A stretch of 64,000 bases of DNA from Dysgonomonas sp. 511 (GCF_010501105.1 NZ_QVMQ01000011.1:186001-250000); one strand, 5' to 3'; shown: positions 1-9,524, numbered from the stretch's first letter. The notes: generated by a model not told the origin, from the letters alone. A program made the numbers and translations.

Positions 1-2457
1 CAATTTCAGATAACCGACCAATGGTATAAAGCTTCTGTCCCATCTACCATTATGGGAACATTGGTAGATAACGGAAGATACAAAGACATACTGGCAGGAA
101 ACAATATACATAATGCCGACACATCCCTGTTCCGGCAATCGTGGTGGTACAGAACCACCTTCCACCAGGCACCACTAAGGGAGGAGCAACATGCCTTCCT
201 TCAGTTGGAGGGGATAAGCTATTATGCCAACATATGGCTTAACGGCACGCTTATAGCCTCCCGCGATAGCATCTTTGGTGCATACCGGCGCTTCGAACTG
301 GATATTACACCATATATAGCTAAGGATAATATTCTCGCTATCGAAGTATTCGGCGCACAACCGGGCGACCCCAATATTGGCTTTGCCGACTGGAACCCGC
401 GGCCTTGCGACGAAAACATGGGAATATTCCGCCCTGTCTCCGTCATTGTCACAGGAGATACGAAACTGAGCAATACTGCAATTAAGACAAAAGTAAATAC
501 CCAGACACTAGGCGAAGCGTGGCTCACGATAGAAACCGAAGTTGAAAACCTTTCTGCACAAAACAGCAAAGGAGTTCTCAATGGAAAGATAAAACCCGAT
601 ATCTCATTCTCCTACCCTATACAGTTATCTGCCCGTGAGCGAAAGAAACTGACTTTAACAGCAAAAGATATACCCGAATTACATATAACGCAGCCACGCA
701 TATGGTGGTGCAACAATCTGGGCAAACCTGAACTTTATGACCTGGAACTCAGTTTCAGCAAGAACGATACTCTCAGTTGGGCAGATACTATTACATTCGG
801 CATCCGCGAAATAGAAAGCCATATAACCGAAAGCGGACATCGCGAATTTACCCTGAATGGGCATACAGTATTGCTCAAAGGTGCAGGATGGACCGACGAT
901 ATCTTTCTGCGTGATACCCCTGCGGATAATGAGCGGCAAATGCAGATGATAAAGGATATGAACCTCAATCTTATCCGTTTCGAAGGTTTCTGGGGCACAA
1001 GTTCAAGTATCTACGACCTGTGCGACCGGTATGGCATAATGTCTATAGCCGGATGGTGCTGCCAATGGGAATGGGATACATATTATGGCAAACCCTGCAA
1101 CGATCAATACGGCTGTATCCAGACAGATGAAGAGATAGGGTTGATCTCCCGTTCATTCAAAGATCAGGTAAGATGGCTTCGCAATCATCCATCCATCATA
1201 GCCTGGATGCCGGGAAGCGATATGCTGCCAGCCCCCAAACTGGAAGAGAGATACCTGACGTTTCTCGAAGAAGAAGACAACCGCCCTTATATTGGTGCAG
1301 CCAAAGCGCGCGCGAGTATTCTATCGGGGGCGACAGGTACAAAAATGGCAGGTCCTTACGAATATGCAGGTCCGAATTACTGGTACACAGACAAGAACCA
1401 TGGCGGGGCATTTGGGTTCAATACCGAAACAGGTATCGGCGCGCAACTGCCTGTTATCGAGTCCCTGCAAAAGTTTATCCCTGCAAATAAGCTATGGCCT
1501 ATCGGGGAAGAGTACAATCAGCACTGCACCGCATCGGCAGCAGGTATGAATAGCCTCGATGTACTTACGGAGGTCATTAACAGTAAATATGGTGAAGCCA
1601 GTTCATTGGAGGAATATCTTCAAAGAGCCGACCTCATAAATTACGACGGCACACGCGCCATGTTCGAAGCATTCAGGGTAAACCTCAGCAATAGTACGGG
1701 AATTATACAGTGGATGCTCAATTCGGCATGGCCGTCACTCTATTGGCAACTGTACGACTACTATAAGGTGCCTACCAGTGCTTATTATGGGGTGAAAAAG
1801 GCGAATAAGCCATTGCAACTGATATATAACTATGGCGACAATAGCATATATGCAGTAAACGAATCGCTCGTTAACGTAGAAAACTACAAAGCCCATATCC
1901 GGATATATGATATACACTCGAAACTGATAGACGAGCATATTGTCAAAGTCAACCTCAAGGACAATACCTCTGCCGGCATACTAAGCCTCGACCCTATGAG
2001 ACAAAACCTGTTCATAAGTATGGAATTGCAAGATATATCGGGAAAGGTAATAGCCGATAACTTCTATGCCATCTCTCATATTCAGGATGAATATGACTGG
2101 AACGCTACCAATTGGATGCGAACGCCGCTTATTGCTTATAATGATTTCAAAGATCTGGCTGCCCTATCTGCTGTAAGGCTTGAACATGCTGTGCAGAGAG
2201 AAGAAAAGAGAGATATCACTACCTTCAAGGTGACTCTCAAAAACAACTCATCTTCCATTTCCTTCTTCAATATGCTAAAGATAAAGAACGGTCATGCCGA
2301 ACTTATCCCTTCTGCTGTATGGCAAGACAATTATATCAGCATAGAGCCCGGACAGGAGAAAACTATCGAATGCACTGTGAAAACCGATGATGTGAAAGAC
2401 CAGTCTGTCTTCATCGAACTCAAAGGCTGGAACGGGCAAACCTACCGCTTCAGATAA
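1..2457 (+). CDS. GH2 glycosidase, exo-beta-glucosaminidase-like (5' partial)
   Basis: The reading frame is open from base 1 (QFQITDQWYKASVPSTIMGT...), so the start lies outside the window. The order is that of family GH2: an N-terminal sugar-binding jelly roll, Ig-like domains, then a TIM barrel. The acid/base position reads W-M-P-G-S-D (Asp codon 1219-1221) rather than the Asn-Glu of beta-galactosidases. The probable nucleophile is Glu in F-N-T-E-T-G (codon 1426-1428). The Ser-Asp substitution is a known mark of exo-beta-D-glucosaminidases of the CsxA type, which remove glucosamine from chitosan-like chains; related mannosidase-like members exist, so the substrate is inferred. The protein is probably periplasmic or surface exposed, but the missing N-terminus hides any signal peptide. 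Confidence 0.85.
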   Translation, partial: QFQITDQWYKASVPSTIMGTLVDNGRYKDILAGNNIHNADTSLFRQSWWYRTTFHQAPLREEQHAFLQLEGISYYANIWLNGTLIASRDSIFGAYRRFELDITPYIAKDNILAIEVFGAQPGDPNIGFADWNPRPCDENMGIFRPVSVIVTGDTKLSNTAIKTKVNTQTLGEAWLTIETEVENLSAQNSKGVLNGKIKPDISFSYPIQLSARERKKLTLTAKDIPELHITQPRIWWCNNLGKPELYDLELSFSKNDTLSWADTITFGIREIESHITESGHREFTLNGHTVLLKGAGWTDDIFLRDTPADNERQMQMIKDMNLNLIRFEGFWGTSSSIYDLCDRYGIMSIAGWCCQWEWDTYYGKPCNDQYGCIQTDEEIGLISRSFKDQVRWLRNHPSIIAWMPGSDMLPAPKLEERYLTFLEEEDNRPYIGAAKARASILSGATGTKMAGPYEYAGPNYWYTDKNHGGAFGFNTETGIGAQLPVIESLQKFIPANKLWPIGEEYNQHCTASAAGMNSLDVLTEVINSKYGEASSLEEYLQRADLINYDGTRAMFEAFRVNLSNSTGIIQWMLNSAWPSLYWQLYDYYKVPTSAYYGVKKANKPLQLIYNYGDNSIYAVNESLVNVENYKAHIRIYDIHSKLIDEHIVKVNLKDNTSAGILSLDPMRQNLFISMELQDISGKVIADNFYAISHIQDEYDWNATNWMRTPLIAYNDFKDLAALSAVRLEHAVQREEKRDITTFKVTLKNNSSSISFFNMLKIKNGHAELIPSAVWQDNYISIEPGQEKTIECTVKTDDVKDQSVFIELKGWNGQTYRFR

Positions 2458-2496
2458 ATTAGGCAATATAACCTCCTATGGTATTGCTATTTTTAC

Positions 2497-2504
2497 TATT
2501 TTTG
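2497..2504 (+). promoter_or_regulatory. Predicted -7 box for cdsA
   Basis: TATTTTTG matches the Bacteroidota -7 consensus TAnnTTTG and lies 23 bases before the cdsA start, giving a short leader. Confidence 0.5.
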
Positions 2505-2527
2505 CCTTGTACTAAAAATAGAAAAAA

Positions 2528-3367
2528 TTGAAACTACCTAACATCGTTGTCCGTATCCTGGCCGGAGCTGTTTTCGTCGGCCTGTTATTAGGAGGAATCC
2601 TTGTAAACCAATATACATTCGTCATCATCTTCTCTCTCATCACCGTATTGTCGTTATACGAGTTCTACGGCTTGATAGAGAAAGACGCCAAAGTACCCCT
2701 TACCCGTGTATGGAATGTGCTGGGCGGTTTCTTCCTGTTCCTCGGTGGCTTCTATTATAGCTGTTATCTGGCTACGCCACTGGCATTTGTCCCTTACATC
2801 ATTTACCTACTGACTCTCTTTATCAGCGAGCTTTATCTTAAACGGCAAAATCCGATACAATCGGTTGCTTATGCCCTGCTAGGGCAGCTGTATATAGCCT
2901 TGCCGATGGCTCTGGCTAATTACCTTGTATTTGCTTACGAACCGGGAAGCTACAGCCATGTATATATCCTCGCCCTACTTGTCTTCATCTGGGTGAACGA
3001 CTCATTTGCCTACCTCTCGGGAATGGCATTCGGTAAGCATAAACTATTCGAACGCATCTCTCCGAAGAAATCGTGGGAAGGCTTTGTAGGCGGTGCAACG
3101 GTGTCGATAGCCTCATCGCTTATATTCGCCCACTTCTGTCCCAATTTGTCTGTCCCTGCATGGTTGGGCTTTGCAGCCGTTACCGTGGTATTTGGCACAT
3201 GGGGCGACCTTTTCGAGTCGCTTATCAAGCGGACTTTGGGTGTTAAAGACTCAGGAAATATGATACCGGGGCATGGCGGAATACTCGACAGGTTCGACAG
3301 TACTATATTAGCTATTCCGGCTGTGTTTATCTATCTGGTGCTTATCAACAGCCTTTGCTTACAATAA
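2528..3367 (+). CDS. cdsA: Phosphatidate cytidylyltransferase
   Basis: Makes CDP-diacylglycerol from phosphatidic acid and CTP, the precursor for phosphatidylserine and other membrane lipids. The 279-residue protein is almost entirely hydrophobic helices. Near the C-terminus (about residues 230-260) it carries the CDP-diglyceride synthase signature: K-R-T-x-G-V-K-D-S-G, then P-G-H-G-G-I-L-D-R-F-D. The start is TTG at 2528, chosen because no ATG fits and the sequence from there resembles normal CdsA N-termini. It ends one base before the convergent polyprenyl synthase gene. The products of psd and pssA, at 31.6-33.0 kb, act downstream of it in the same pathway. Confidence 0.93.
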   Translation: MKLPNIVVRILAGAVFVGLLLGGILVNQYTFVIIFSLITVLSLYEFYGLIEKDAKVPLTRVWNVLGGFFLFLGGFYYSCYLATPLAFVPYIIYLLTLFISELYLKRQNPIQSVAYALLGQLYIALPMALANYLVFAYEPGSYSHVYILALLVFIWVNDSFAYLSGMAFGKHKLFERISPKKSWEGFVGGATVSIASSLIFAHFCPNLSVPAWLGFAAVTVVFGTWGDLFESLIKRTLGVKDSGNMIPGHGGILDRFDSTILAIPAVFIYLVLINSLCLQ

Positions 3368-3368
3368 A

Positions 3369-4340
3369 TCAATAAGCTCTCTCTACTATATAATCCATAG
3401 CTGCATCCAATGCCTCGCGGACTTCCGTGTTCGGTATGGTTTCTATGATCTTTTCAGCTTCGGATTTTAGTTCCTGTATTTTCCGGTAAGCGTAATCTAT
3501 GCCGCCGTGGTCTCTAGCATAGTTAATTAACTTATTGATATTTTCCTGCGTATAATCGTAGGAGAAGATAACGGAATGCAGTTCTTTCCGTTCCTCTTCT
3601 GTAGCTTCTTTCAAGGCAAAGAGCAATGGCAGTGTTATCTTGCCTTCGCGGATATCGTTTCCGGTAGGCTTGCCAATGGCATCGGTGAAATAATCGAATA
3701 TATCGTCGCGAAGCTGGAAGCAAAGCCCCAATATTTCGCCCAATTTAGTGAATTTGATAACATCTTCTTCCGGTGCATCTACCGACATTGCGCCTATGCG
3801 CATACAAACCGACATCAGCGAGGCTGTTTTCTTTTTTATTACTTCAAAGTATTCGGTTTCGTCGAGAATGAGCTCTTTTACCAACGACAACTGGTTCAGC
3901 TCTCCTTCTGCCAGGTCGCGCCCAAGGTCGGAAATATCGGAAATGATACGGATATTGCCTGTAAGCACACTTTTGATAAGGGCAGTAGACAGGAAATAAT
4001 CGCCCACCAAAACCGCCATCTTATTGTCGTAAATAGCATTCAGCGAAGCCCTCCCACGGCGCATATCCGATTCGTCGACCACATCGTCGTGTATAAGCGA
4101 GGCTGTATGGAGCAATTCGATAGTAATAGCCGAATTATAGGTGATATCATTGATGTCGCCACAAGCTTTTGCCGCAAGCAACAACAGTGTAGGGCGGATA
4201 CGCTTTCCATCCGACTTCATTATATAGTCTATAATTTCCTGAAGTCTCATATTGTTACAAAAAATAGAATTTTTGTAACGTTCACCGAAAATCTTTAGTT
4301 CTTCCGCTACTGGTTGGGCTATCAAAAGCTTCTTATTCAT
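3369..4340 (-). CDS. Polyprenyl diphosphate synthase (IspB-like)
   Basis: Trans-type prenyltransferase of 323 residues that condenses isopentenyl diphosphate onto an allylic primer to make the long isoprenoid tail of menaquinone. It shows both aspartate-rich metal sites: D-D-V-V-D at residues 85-89 and Q-L-R-D-D-I-F-D near residue 215. The K-R-I-R-P motif sits near residue 46-50. Chain length cannot be read reliably; the family context suggests an octaprenyl-type enzyme. It converges on cdsA with a one-base gap. Confidence 0.9.
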   Translation of the reverse strand: MNKKLLIAQPVAEELKIFGERYKNSIFCNNMRLQEIIDYIMKSDGKRIRPTLLLLAAKACGDINDITYNSAITIELLHTASLIHDDVVDESDMRRGRASLNAIYDNKMAVLVGDYFLSTALIKSVLTGNIRIISDISDLGRDLAEGELNQLSLVKELILDETEYFEVIKKKTASLMSVCMRIGAMSVDAPEEDVIKFTKLGEILGLCFQLRDDIFDYFTDAIGKPTGNDIREGKITLPLLFALKEATEEERKELHSVIFSYDYTQENINKLINYARDHGGIDYAYRKIQELKSEAEKIIETIPNTEVREALDAAMDYIVERAY

Positions 4341-4359
4341 ACTGTTTCCTGTTGAGCTG

Positions 4360-4367
4360 CAAATTTA
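4360..4367 (-). promoter_or_regulatory. Predicted -7 box for the polyprenyl synthase gene
   Basis: TAAATTTG on the minus strand, 20 bases before the ATG, matches TAnnTTTG. Confidence 0.45.
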
Positions 4368-4563
4368 AGAATAATTCAGCGTATAGCCTTATATATTCCC
4401 AACTTTAGAAATGATTACCTGTGCTTTTTGTGTTTTTTCTACAACTCTCCTGTTTCAGATTCCTAGAAACCCAAGACAACTTTGCAGTATAGATAAATAA
4501 GTTTTGCGTTATTGCACTTTGTTGTGATTTTACAAGTGCTGTGAAGACATCTCTATTTGAGCC

Positions 4564-4902
4564 TTATTTAACAATTACCTTCACGGCAACCTTTCCGGCT
4601 TTGAGTATATACAATCCTTTGGGTAAGTTTATATGATGTTCCTCTCCCGAAATAGTCTTGAGGTTTACACTCGATACCCTTACACCCAGAATGCTATATA
4701 CCTCAAGATAGCCCGAGTCTGGAATGTTTTCCATTTTCACTTTAGTGGCTCCATTCACCACTACATAGATAGTCATGGTATCATCCGTTTGCTCTAGCGG
4801 ATCGGGAACTGATGAAACGGGAAGGGGAGACGTATGAGCTACACTTGCCAGTGAAACACCAGCAAACAAAAGAATCAGCAATATTTTCCTGTATGTAGCC
4901 AT
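4564..4902 (-). CDS. Small secreted protein with C-terminal sorting-like domain
   Basis: About 112 residues: a signal peptide (MATYRKILLILLFAGVSLAS), a short linker, then a compact beta domain whose end (Y-I-L-K-A-G-K-V-A-V-K-V-I-V-K) resembles type IX secretion C-terminal sorting domains or the related DUF6383-type modules. I chose ATG 4902: an upstream in-frame TTG at 4923 overlaps the -7 box and would be untranscribed. There is almost no cargo between signal peptide and domain, which is unusual for a sorting domain. It stands alone with its own promoter. Function unknown. Confidence 0.6.
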   Translation of the reverse strand: MATYRKILLILLFAGVSLASVAHTSPLPVSSVPDPLEQTDDTMTIYVVVNGATKVKMENIPDSGYLEVYSILGVRVSSVNLKTISGEEHHINLPKGLYILKAGKVAVKVIVK

Positions 4903-4920
4903 ATTATACTCTAACAAAGG

Positions 4921-4928
4921 CAAATATA
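4921..4928 (-). promoter_or_regulatory. Predicted -7 box for the small secreted protein
   Basis: TATATTTG on the minus strand, 18 bases before ATG 4902. It supports that start over the upstream TTG. Confidence 0.5.
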
Positions 4929-4977
4929 AGGATTAAAGGTTATAAAAGACAAAAAAAGGTAAAATTTTTGACGTCTT

Positions 4978-5898
4978 TTATAATTTTTCACTTAAACCTT
5001 CGTTGGCTAGTACTGTATTGGCGAATATCTCCCTTGCTTCGTCCAGCAACACCTTATTATCGGGATATCGCGCCGAAAAATGTCCAAGCATTAGCTTCTT
5101 CACTTTTGCCATTTTCGCTATTCCGGCAGCTTCGCATGCTGTAGAATGCCCTGTTTCGTGCGCACGCCCTTTGTCTATGTTGGCAAAGGTGGCTTCGTGA
5201 TAAAGGAGGTCTACCCCTTCTATAATCGGCACTATTTCTTCGCTGTATGCCGTATCGGAACAATAGGCATACGACCGTGCCGGTTCGGCAGGGCGGGTCA
5301 GCATCTTGTTTGGTATCAGCTTTCCGTCCTCAGCCACAAAATCAGCTCCTTGCTTTATCCGGGCACGTTCTTTGATAGGTACATTGTAAAACTCTATCAT
5401 ATCAGCACGCAAATTGGCATCCTTCTGCTTTTCGCAAAAAAGAAACCCGGCGCAAGGGATGCGGTGTTTTAGCGGGATGGTCTTTACTGTTACCGACCGG
5501 TCTTCGTATATAATTTCGTTTACCTTCGGGTCGAAAGTTTCTATCTTTACCTGAAAAGGATTGTCGCGGCAAAAGAAGTTGAGTTCGGGGCGAAGTATTT
5601 CTTCCAGCCCTGTGGTGGAATGGATATACAAATCGCCCGTCCGCCCTAACAAGGCCAAAGTAGAAATAAGCCCGATCAATCCGAAGCAATGGTCGCCATG
5701 CAGGTGGGAGATAAAAATACGGTTGAGCCGTCCGAAGCGCAGCTTGCTTTTCCTGAACTGTAGCTGTGTACCTTCGCCGCAATCTATCATAAATAGCTTG
5801 TCGCGTATGTTCAGCACCTGCGACGAGGGGTTGTGCAGCGTTGTCGGAGTGGCCGAGCCGCAGCCCAGTATATCGAGTTCGAATCGTTCCATTGTCAT
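4978..5898 (-). CDS. rnz: Ribonuclease Z
   Basis: Zinc-dependent endoribonuclease that trims tRNA 3' trailers. The 306-residue length is that of the short RNase Z form. The metallo-beta-lactamase motif S-H-L-H-G-D-H lies at residues 64-70, with later histidines in Y-H-E-A-T-F, H-E-T-G-H-S and L-G-H-F-S-A-R-Y. Two close ATGs (5898 and 5892) are possible starts. It follows queE with a two-base gap, so it is probably the last gene of a queD-queE-rnz operon, which groups tRNA modification with tRNA processing. Confidence 0.92.
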   Translation of the reverse strand: MTMERFELDILGCGSATPTTLHNPSSQVLNIRDKLFMIDCGEGTQLQFRKSKLRFGRLNRIFISHLHGDHCFGLIGLISTLALLGRTGDLYIHSTTGLEEILRPELNFFCRDNPFQVKIETFDPKVNEIIYEDRSVTVKTIPLKHRIPCAGFLFCEKQKDANLRADMIEFYNVPIKERARIKQGADFVAEDGKLIPNKMLTRPAEPARSYAYCSDTAYSEEIVPIIEGVDLLYHEATFANIDKGRAHETGHSTACEAAGIAKMAKVKKLMLGHFSARYPDNKVLLDEAREIFANTVLANEGLSEKL

Positions 5899-5900
5899 TT

Positions 5901-6482
5901 TTATTCTATATGTATCAGCTTATGGATTTGCAGGCTGAGCCTCCACTGTGGGTTTTCTTTGATAAACTCTACGCAGTAGTCCACATTCTGCTGGTTTATC
6001 CCGTTTCCATCGAAGATAGGGCTAAGGTAATAGTTATCCGCTTCGGGGAAAGCACTGATATCGGGGATGTCATCGCCTGCTGCTACGGGAATCCTTATTT
6101 CGTCTGCTTTGGGTATCCTTGCTTTTATGCCCGGATAGTCTTGTTTAGGACTACACGATATATAATCTATCAACGAGGGCACTTTGCGTGTACCGTTAGT
6201 TTCTATAGCTTGCCAGTACCCGTTTTCTTTGAAAAAGGAAAGGTGTTCGTCGCGCAACTGTATTGTGGGTTCGCCCCCTGTCCATATTATCCACTTGCAG
6301 GGATAGGCTTTTATTGTATTTAATATTTCTTCCAAAGCCATATCGCAGCCCGATGCAAAGTCCGTATCGCAGAAACTGCAAGCCAGGTTGCATTTGGTAA
6401 GCCTGATGAAGATGGAAGGTTCTCCCATTCGCCCACCCTCTCCTTGCAGCGAATAGAATATCTCGTTCACATTAAGCTTCAT
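5901..6482 (-). CDS. queE: 7-carboxy-7-deazaguanine synthase
   Basis: Radical SAM enzyme that converts 6-carboxytetrahydropterin to 7-carboxy-7-deazaguanine in queuosine synthesis. It has 193 residues, with the cluster-binding cysteines at 31, 35 and 38 (C-N-L-A-C-S-F-C), a CX3CX2C spacing, and the S-adenosylmethionine motif T-G-G-E-P near residue 70. The N-terminal I-F-Y-S-L-Q-G-E-G is typical of QueE. Its start lies inside queD (11-base overlap), which implies translational coupling. Confidence 0.94.
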   Translation of the reverse strand: MKLNVNEIFYSLQGEGGRMGEPSIFIRLTKCNLACSFCDTDFASGCDMALEEILNTIKAYPCKWIIWTGGEPTIQLRDEHLSFFKENGYWQAIETNGTRKVPSLIDYISCSPKQDYPGIKARIPKADEIRIPVAAGDDIPDISAFPEADNYYLSPIFDGNGINQQNVDYCVEFIKENPQWRLSLQIHKLIHIE

Positions 6483-6825
6483 AGATAGCTGTTGTTTTAG
6501 GAGTTTCGGAGACTTCTACTGCGTATAATTCGGGGATGTCTTTTTTGAAAATATCGTACAGATATTTAGCCATATTTTCGGCTGTGGGGTTAAAGGGCAG
6601 GATGTCGTTCAGATGCCTGTGGTCGAGAACATCGTCAATATATTTCTTCACATTGTCCAGATCCCTGTAGTCTTTCACAAAACCCACTTCATTGAGATGT
6701 TCGGCTTTCAAATGTACGGTAACAATATAATTATGTCCATGCAACCGCGAACAGGGATGCTCTGTAGGCAGCCCCTCCAATATATGTGATGCCGAAAAGG
6801 CAAACTGTTTACTTATTTTATACAT
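6472..6825 (-). CDS. queD: 6-carboxytetrahydropterin synthase
   Basis: Converts dihydroneopterin triphosphate to 6-carboxytetrahydropterin, the step before QueE. 117 residues. Zinc ligands are His14 (F-S-A-S-H) and His29/His31 (L-H-G-H-N-Y), with catalytic Cys25 (P-C-S-R-L-H-G-H). The Asp/His pair in L-D-H-R-H-L-N and the Glu of V-E-V-S-E-T-P are also present. First gene of the queD-queE-rnz unit. No clear -7 box was seen upstream. Confidence 0.94.
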   Translation of the reverse strand: MYKISKQFAFSASHILEGLPTEHPCSRLHGHNYIVTVHLKAEHLNEVGFVKDYRDLDNVKKYIDDVLDHRHLNDILPFNPTAENMAKYLYDIFKKDIPELYAVEVSETPKTTAIYEA

Positions 6826-6918
6826 AGTCGTTTATAATATTTTCTTGTTATATCCTCTCTGTCATACTGAGTGGAACGAAGCATCTCGACCCTCCAATAC
6901 TATTGATACAAGACCAAA

Positions 6919-7079
6919 GCAAACGCATGAAATTTATTCGAACTCAATTGTGAGCTTTGTAGGGGTGAATTGAAAATCGACGGAGTCAATTATCATTCGC
7001 CCGAAATAGAAAAAATCTGCGGGCGAATGATAATTCGCCCCTACAGTATCAAAACTGTAATATCATTTTTTTCATACGT
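6919..7079. repeat. Palindromic repeat, family A copy 1
   Basis: Shares left flank (GCAAACGCAT...), a GGCGAATGATAATTCGCCCC palindrome and right flank (CAAAACTG...ATATCATTTTTTC) with 31211-31353. The spacer between the palindrome arms is the reverse complement of the spacer in copy 2, although both flanks keep the same orientation. The left arm here carries an extra segment, GAAAATCGACGGAGTCAATT. Confidence 0.75.
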
Positions 7080-7080
7080 T

Positions 7081-7190
7081 TACCCCGAATACGAGACACA
7101 AGTTTATATTTTACCAGAAACCAACTCGTTAACTCGTCTACTGGTATCTTGTATCTCTCCAAAAAGTAACACATGTAACACATTTTTCTC
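7081..7190. repeat. Dispersed repeat, family B copy 1
   Basis: Shares GAAACCAAC(C/T)CGTT, CTACTGG(T/C)ATCTTGTATCTC and AAAAAGTAACAC with two copies at 30789-31043. No coding content is evident. Confidence 0.65.
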
Positions 7191-7319
7191 TTTTTTTTTC
7201 TGTTACTTTTCCCCTCTCCCTCGTCATGGCTTTGCACATAAGTCCCCCAAGGGGGATTAGGGGGCTTCCCTTTGGAGAAAGCGGGGAGAGCGGTGTTATA
7301 TAGATAAACTTTTTTACCT

Positions 7320-9500
7320 TTATTTCAAAAAATCATCAAAATAACGGGTAATATGCTCATACAAATGCACCCTGCTGCGTCCCCGCATATTATGCTCCTG
7401 ACCCGGATAGATAAAAAGATCGGGATGTGTACCTTTCTCAATCGCCGAGTTTACAAACTGTAGGGTGTGCTGCATTACTACTGTAGGGTCTTCATCGCCA
7501 TGAATAAGCAATAAACGCCCTTTCAGGTCGCCGGCACGCGCTACCATATTCGTTTCTTTGTAGCCTTCCGGATTCTCCTGCGGGCTATCCATATAGCGTT
7601 CGCCATACATTACCTCATAATATTTCCAGTCGGTGACAGGGCCTCCTGCTACTCCGACTTTGAATGTATCAGGGAAACGAAGCATAAGGTTCAGCGTCAT
7701 AAACCCGCCAAAGCTCCAGCCGTGCACTCCTATGCGGCCGGCGTCGACATACGGCAGCGATTTCAGATATTTGATTCCCTCCATCTGATCCATAGACTCT
7801 ACTACTCCGAGATTGCGATGGGTGACATTTTCGAAATCGAATCCGCGGTTGCTCGTACCCCTGTTATCCATCACAAATACAAGATAGCCTTTTTGAGCCA
7901 TATAAATCTCCCATCCTCGCGACTGAGCCATCCACGAATTGTCTACCAACTGGGAGTGAGGCCCGCCATAGACATAAACGATGACCGGATATTTTTTCGA
8001 CAAATCGAAACCGGCAGGTTTTACCAGACGGTAATATAAATCGCTATCGGCCGACGACCATGCCTTGAGTTTTCCGGTTGTTATCTCCGGTAGCTTTACA
8101 TTCTTGTATGGGTCTTTAGCAGAATGGAATATGTGTGTCTCGTTTGTCTTTACATTTGTTATAGCAACTTTTCCCGGATTGTACTGCGAGGAATAAATAT
8201 CGTAAATATATTTTCCCGATGCACTCAGTTTTGCATGATGCACCCCTTCTTCTTTCGACAGGCGGGTACGTTCGCCGCTCTTCAGATTCACCTTATAGAT
8301 ATGCTTTTCTATCGGGCTATGCTCGGCAGAAATATAAATCAAGCTTTCTCCTTTTTCGTCGAATCCAACGACAGAAAGCACTTCCCACTTGCCGCTGGTC
8401 ACCTGTTTCAACAGTTTGCCGGTTGTATCGTACATATATAGGTGGTTGTACCCATCGCGGCGGCTTTGCCAAAGGAATTTCGAAGGATCGTTTTTCAGAA
8501 ACAAGACAGGGTTTTCGGGCTGCACATATTTCGGGTGAGTTTCGGTAAACAGGGTTGCTTGCAGTTTGCCTGTTGCCGCATTATAGCTTTTCAATATACA
8601 GGTATCCTGTCCACGGTTTAATTCGGCTATATAAACCGTCTTTTCATCGGGACTCCAGGCTATATTGGTCAGGTATTTCTCTTTAGGTGTTCCTGTTTTC
8701 AGGAATATGGTTTCCCCGGTCGCAGGATCGAACACGCCAACTGTTACATGGTGGCTTTTCATCCCTGCCATCGGGTATTTTATATCTTTCAGTTTAGCCA
8801 CGCGAGCCGAAACGTCTACCAAAGGGTAATCTGTTACCATAGTCTCATCCATACGGTAAAAGGCGAGCAGATTTCCTTGCGGCGACCAGAATATACCCTT
8901 ATTTATCCCAAACTCGTTGCGATGTACCGATTGCCCCGAAACGATACCTTTGTCTGTTTCGGCGGTGACGGCTGTTTCCGCTCCGTTCCCGTCCTGTATA
9001 TACAAGTTATTTTCCCTCGTATAAGCTATTTGCCGCGTCGCAGAATTTAACTCAAGATTGGCCATATTGAAGTACGAATCGGAATAGCTTGCGGTTATCT
9101 CTTTCGTCGTAAAGTTGTAAAGATATAGTTTGCTACGTCCTATAACCAGAGCTTCGTCTTTACCTTGTTCAGAAAAAATTACACTCCGGAAATTTCCCGG
9201 CTTCTCATCTTCTTCGAGAGGCAGGTTGGCCAGAAAGTCTTTGATTTCTAAGAAAAGTTTCTCCTTTTGTTCGCCATTCATCGGAGCAGCCATCATCTTG
9301 TCGCGCCCCGCCCCCTTTACATACATCGGGGTATCGCCCAGCCAAGCCATATTGTAAGGCATCTGCGGCTGGTACTTATAATAATATTTTCCTCCGGGAA
9401 TTAAATCTTCCAGAGTTAAAGGAGCATCCTGACTATACGATTTCATCGGAAAAATTATACTTATAACAATAATTGCAAAGTGTATGAATCTCATTTTCAT
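7320..9500 (-). CDS. Dipeptidyl peptidase IV (S9 family)
   Basis: Secreted serine exopeptidase that releases X-Pro dipeptides. 726 residues: signal peptide (about 1-23, ending K-S-Y-S-Q), a DPP-IV N-terminal beta-propeller (about 70-450), then an alpha/beta-hydrolase domain. The catalytic triad is Ser596 (G-W-S-F-G-G), Asp671 (H-G-D-E-D-P) and His703 (G-Q-E-H-N-M). The propeller segment with two glutamates expected to bind the substrate amino group is present as F-Y-R-M-D-E-T. Two N-terminal Met codons (residues 1 and 3) are possible starts. Monocistronic, with its own promoter. Confidence 0.92.
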   Translation of the reverse strand: MKMRFIHFAIIVISIIFPMKSYSQDAPLTLEDLIPGGKYYYKYQPQMPYNMAWLGDTPMYVKGAGRDKMMAAPMNGEQKEKLFLEIKDFLANLPLEEDEKPGNFRSVIFSEQGKDEALVIGRSKLYLYNFTTKEITASYSDSYFNMANLELNSATRQIAYTRENNLYIQDGNGAETAVTAETDKGIVSGQSVHRNEFGINKGIFWSPQGNLLAFYRMDETMVTDYPLVDVSARVAKLKDIKYPMAGMKSHHVTVGVFDPATGETIFLKTGTPKEKYLTNIAWSPDEKTVYIAELNRGQDTCILKSYNAATGKLQATLFTETHPKYVQPENPVLFLKNDPSKFLWQSRRDGYNHLYMYDTTGKLLKQVTSGKWEVLSVVGFDEKGESLIYISAEHSPIEKHIYKVNLKSGERTRLSKEEGVHHAKLSASGKYIYDIYSSQYNPGKVAITNVKTNETHIFHSAKDPYKNVKLPEITTGKLKAWSSADSDLYYRLVKPAGFDLSKKYPVIVYVYGGPHSQLVDNSWMAQSRGWEIYMAQKGYLVFVMDNRGTSNRGFDFENVTHRNLGVVESMDQMEGIKYLKSLPYVDAGRIGVHGWSFGGFMTLNLMLRFPDTFKVGVAGGPVTDWKYYEVMYGERYMDSPQENPEGYKETNMVARAGDLKGRLLLIHGDEDPTVVMQHTLQFVNSAIEKGTHPDLFIYPGQEHNMRGRSRVHLYEHITRYFDDFLK

Positions 9501-9516
9501 TATTTTTTAAGACGAA

Positions 9517-9524
9517 CAAAGATA
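9517..9524 (-). promoter_or_regulatory. Predicted -7 box for the DPP-IV gene
   Basis: TATCTTTG on the minus strand, 17 bases before the start, matches TAnnTTTG. Confidence 0.5.

Larger units (their letters stand above)
6826..7319. other. Intergenic repeat-rich stretch
   Basis: About 490 bases with no supportable gene. It contains a palindromic repeat (6919-7079), a 110-base dispersed repeat (7081-7190) and short fragments of other repeats: TACTGAGTGGAACGAAGCAT near 6872 and AGTCCCCCAAGGGGGATTAG near 7242. Open frames here are repeat sequence read as protein. Confidence 0.6.

Noticed and set aside
3576-4298. 240-codon plus-strand frame
   Set aside because: It is antisense to the polyprenyl synthase gene, which has clear catalytic motifs; its translation looks unlike a protein family.
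4930-4980. Terminator from TAAAAGAC and GTCTTTTA
   Set aside because: The arms are short and separated by a long AT-rich loop; not convincing as a structure.
6970-7260. 96-codon plus-strand frame in the intergenic region
   Set aside because: Built entirely of the two dispersed repeat families; related frames occur at the other copies.
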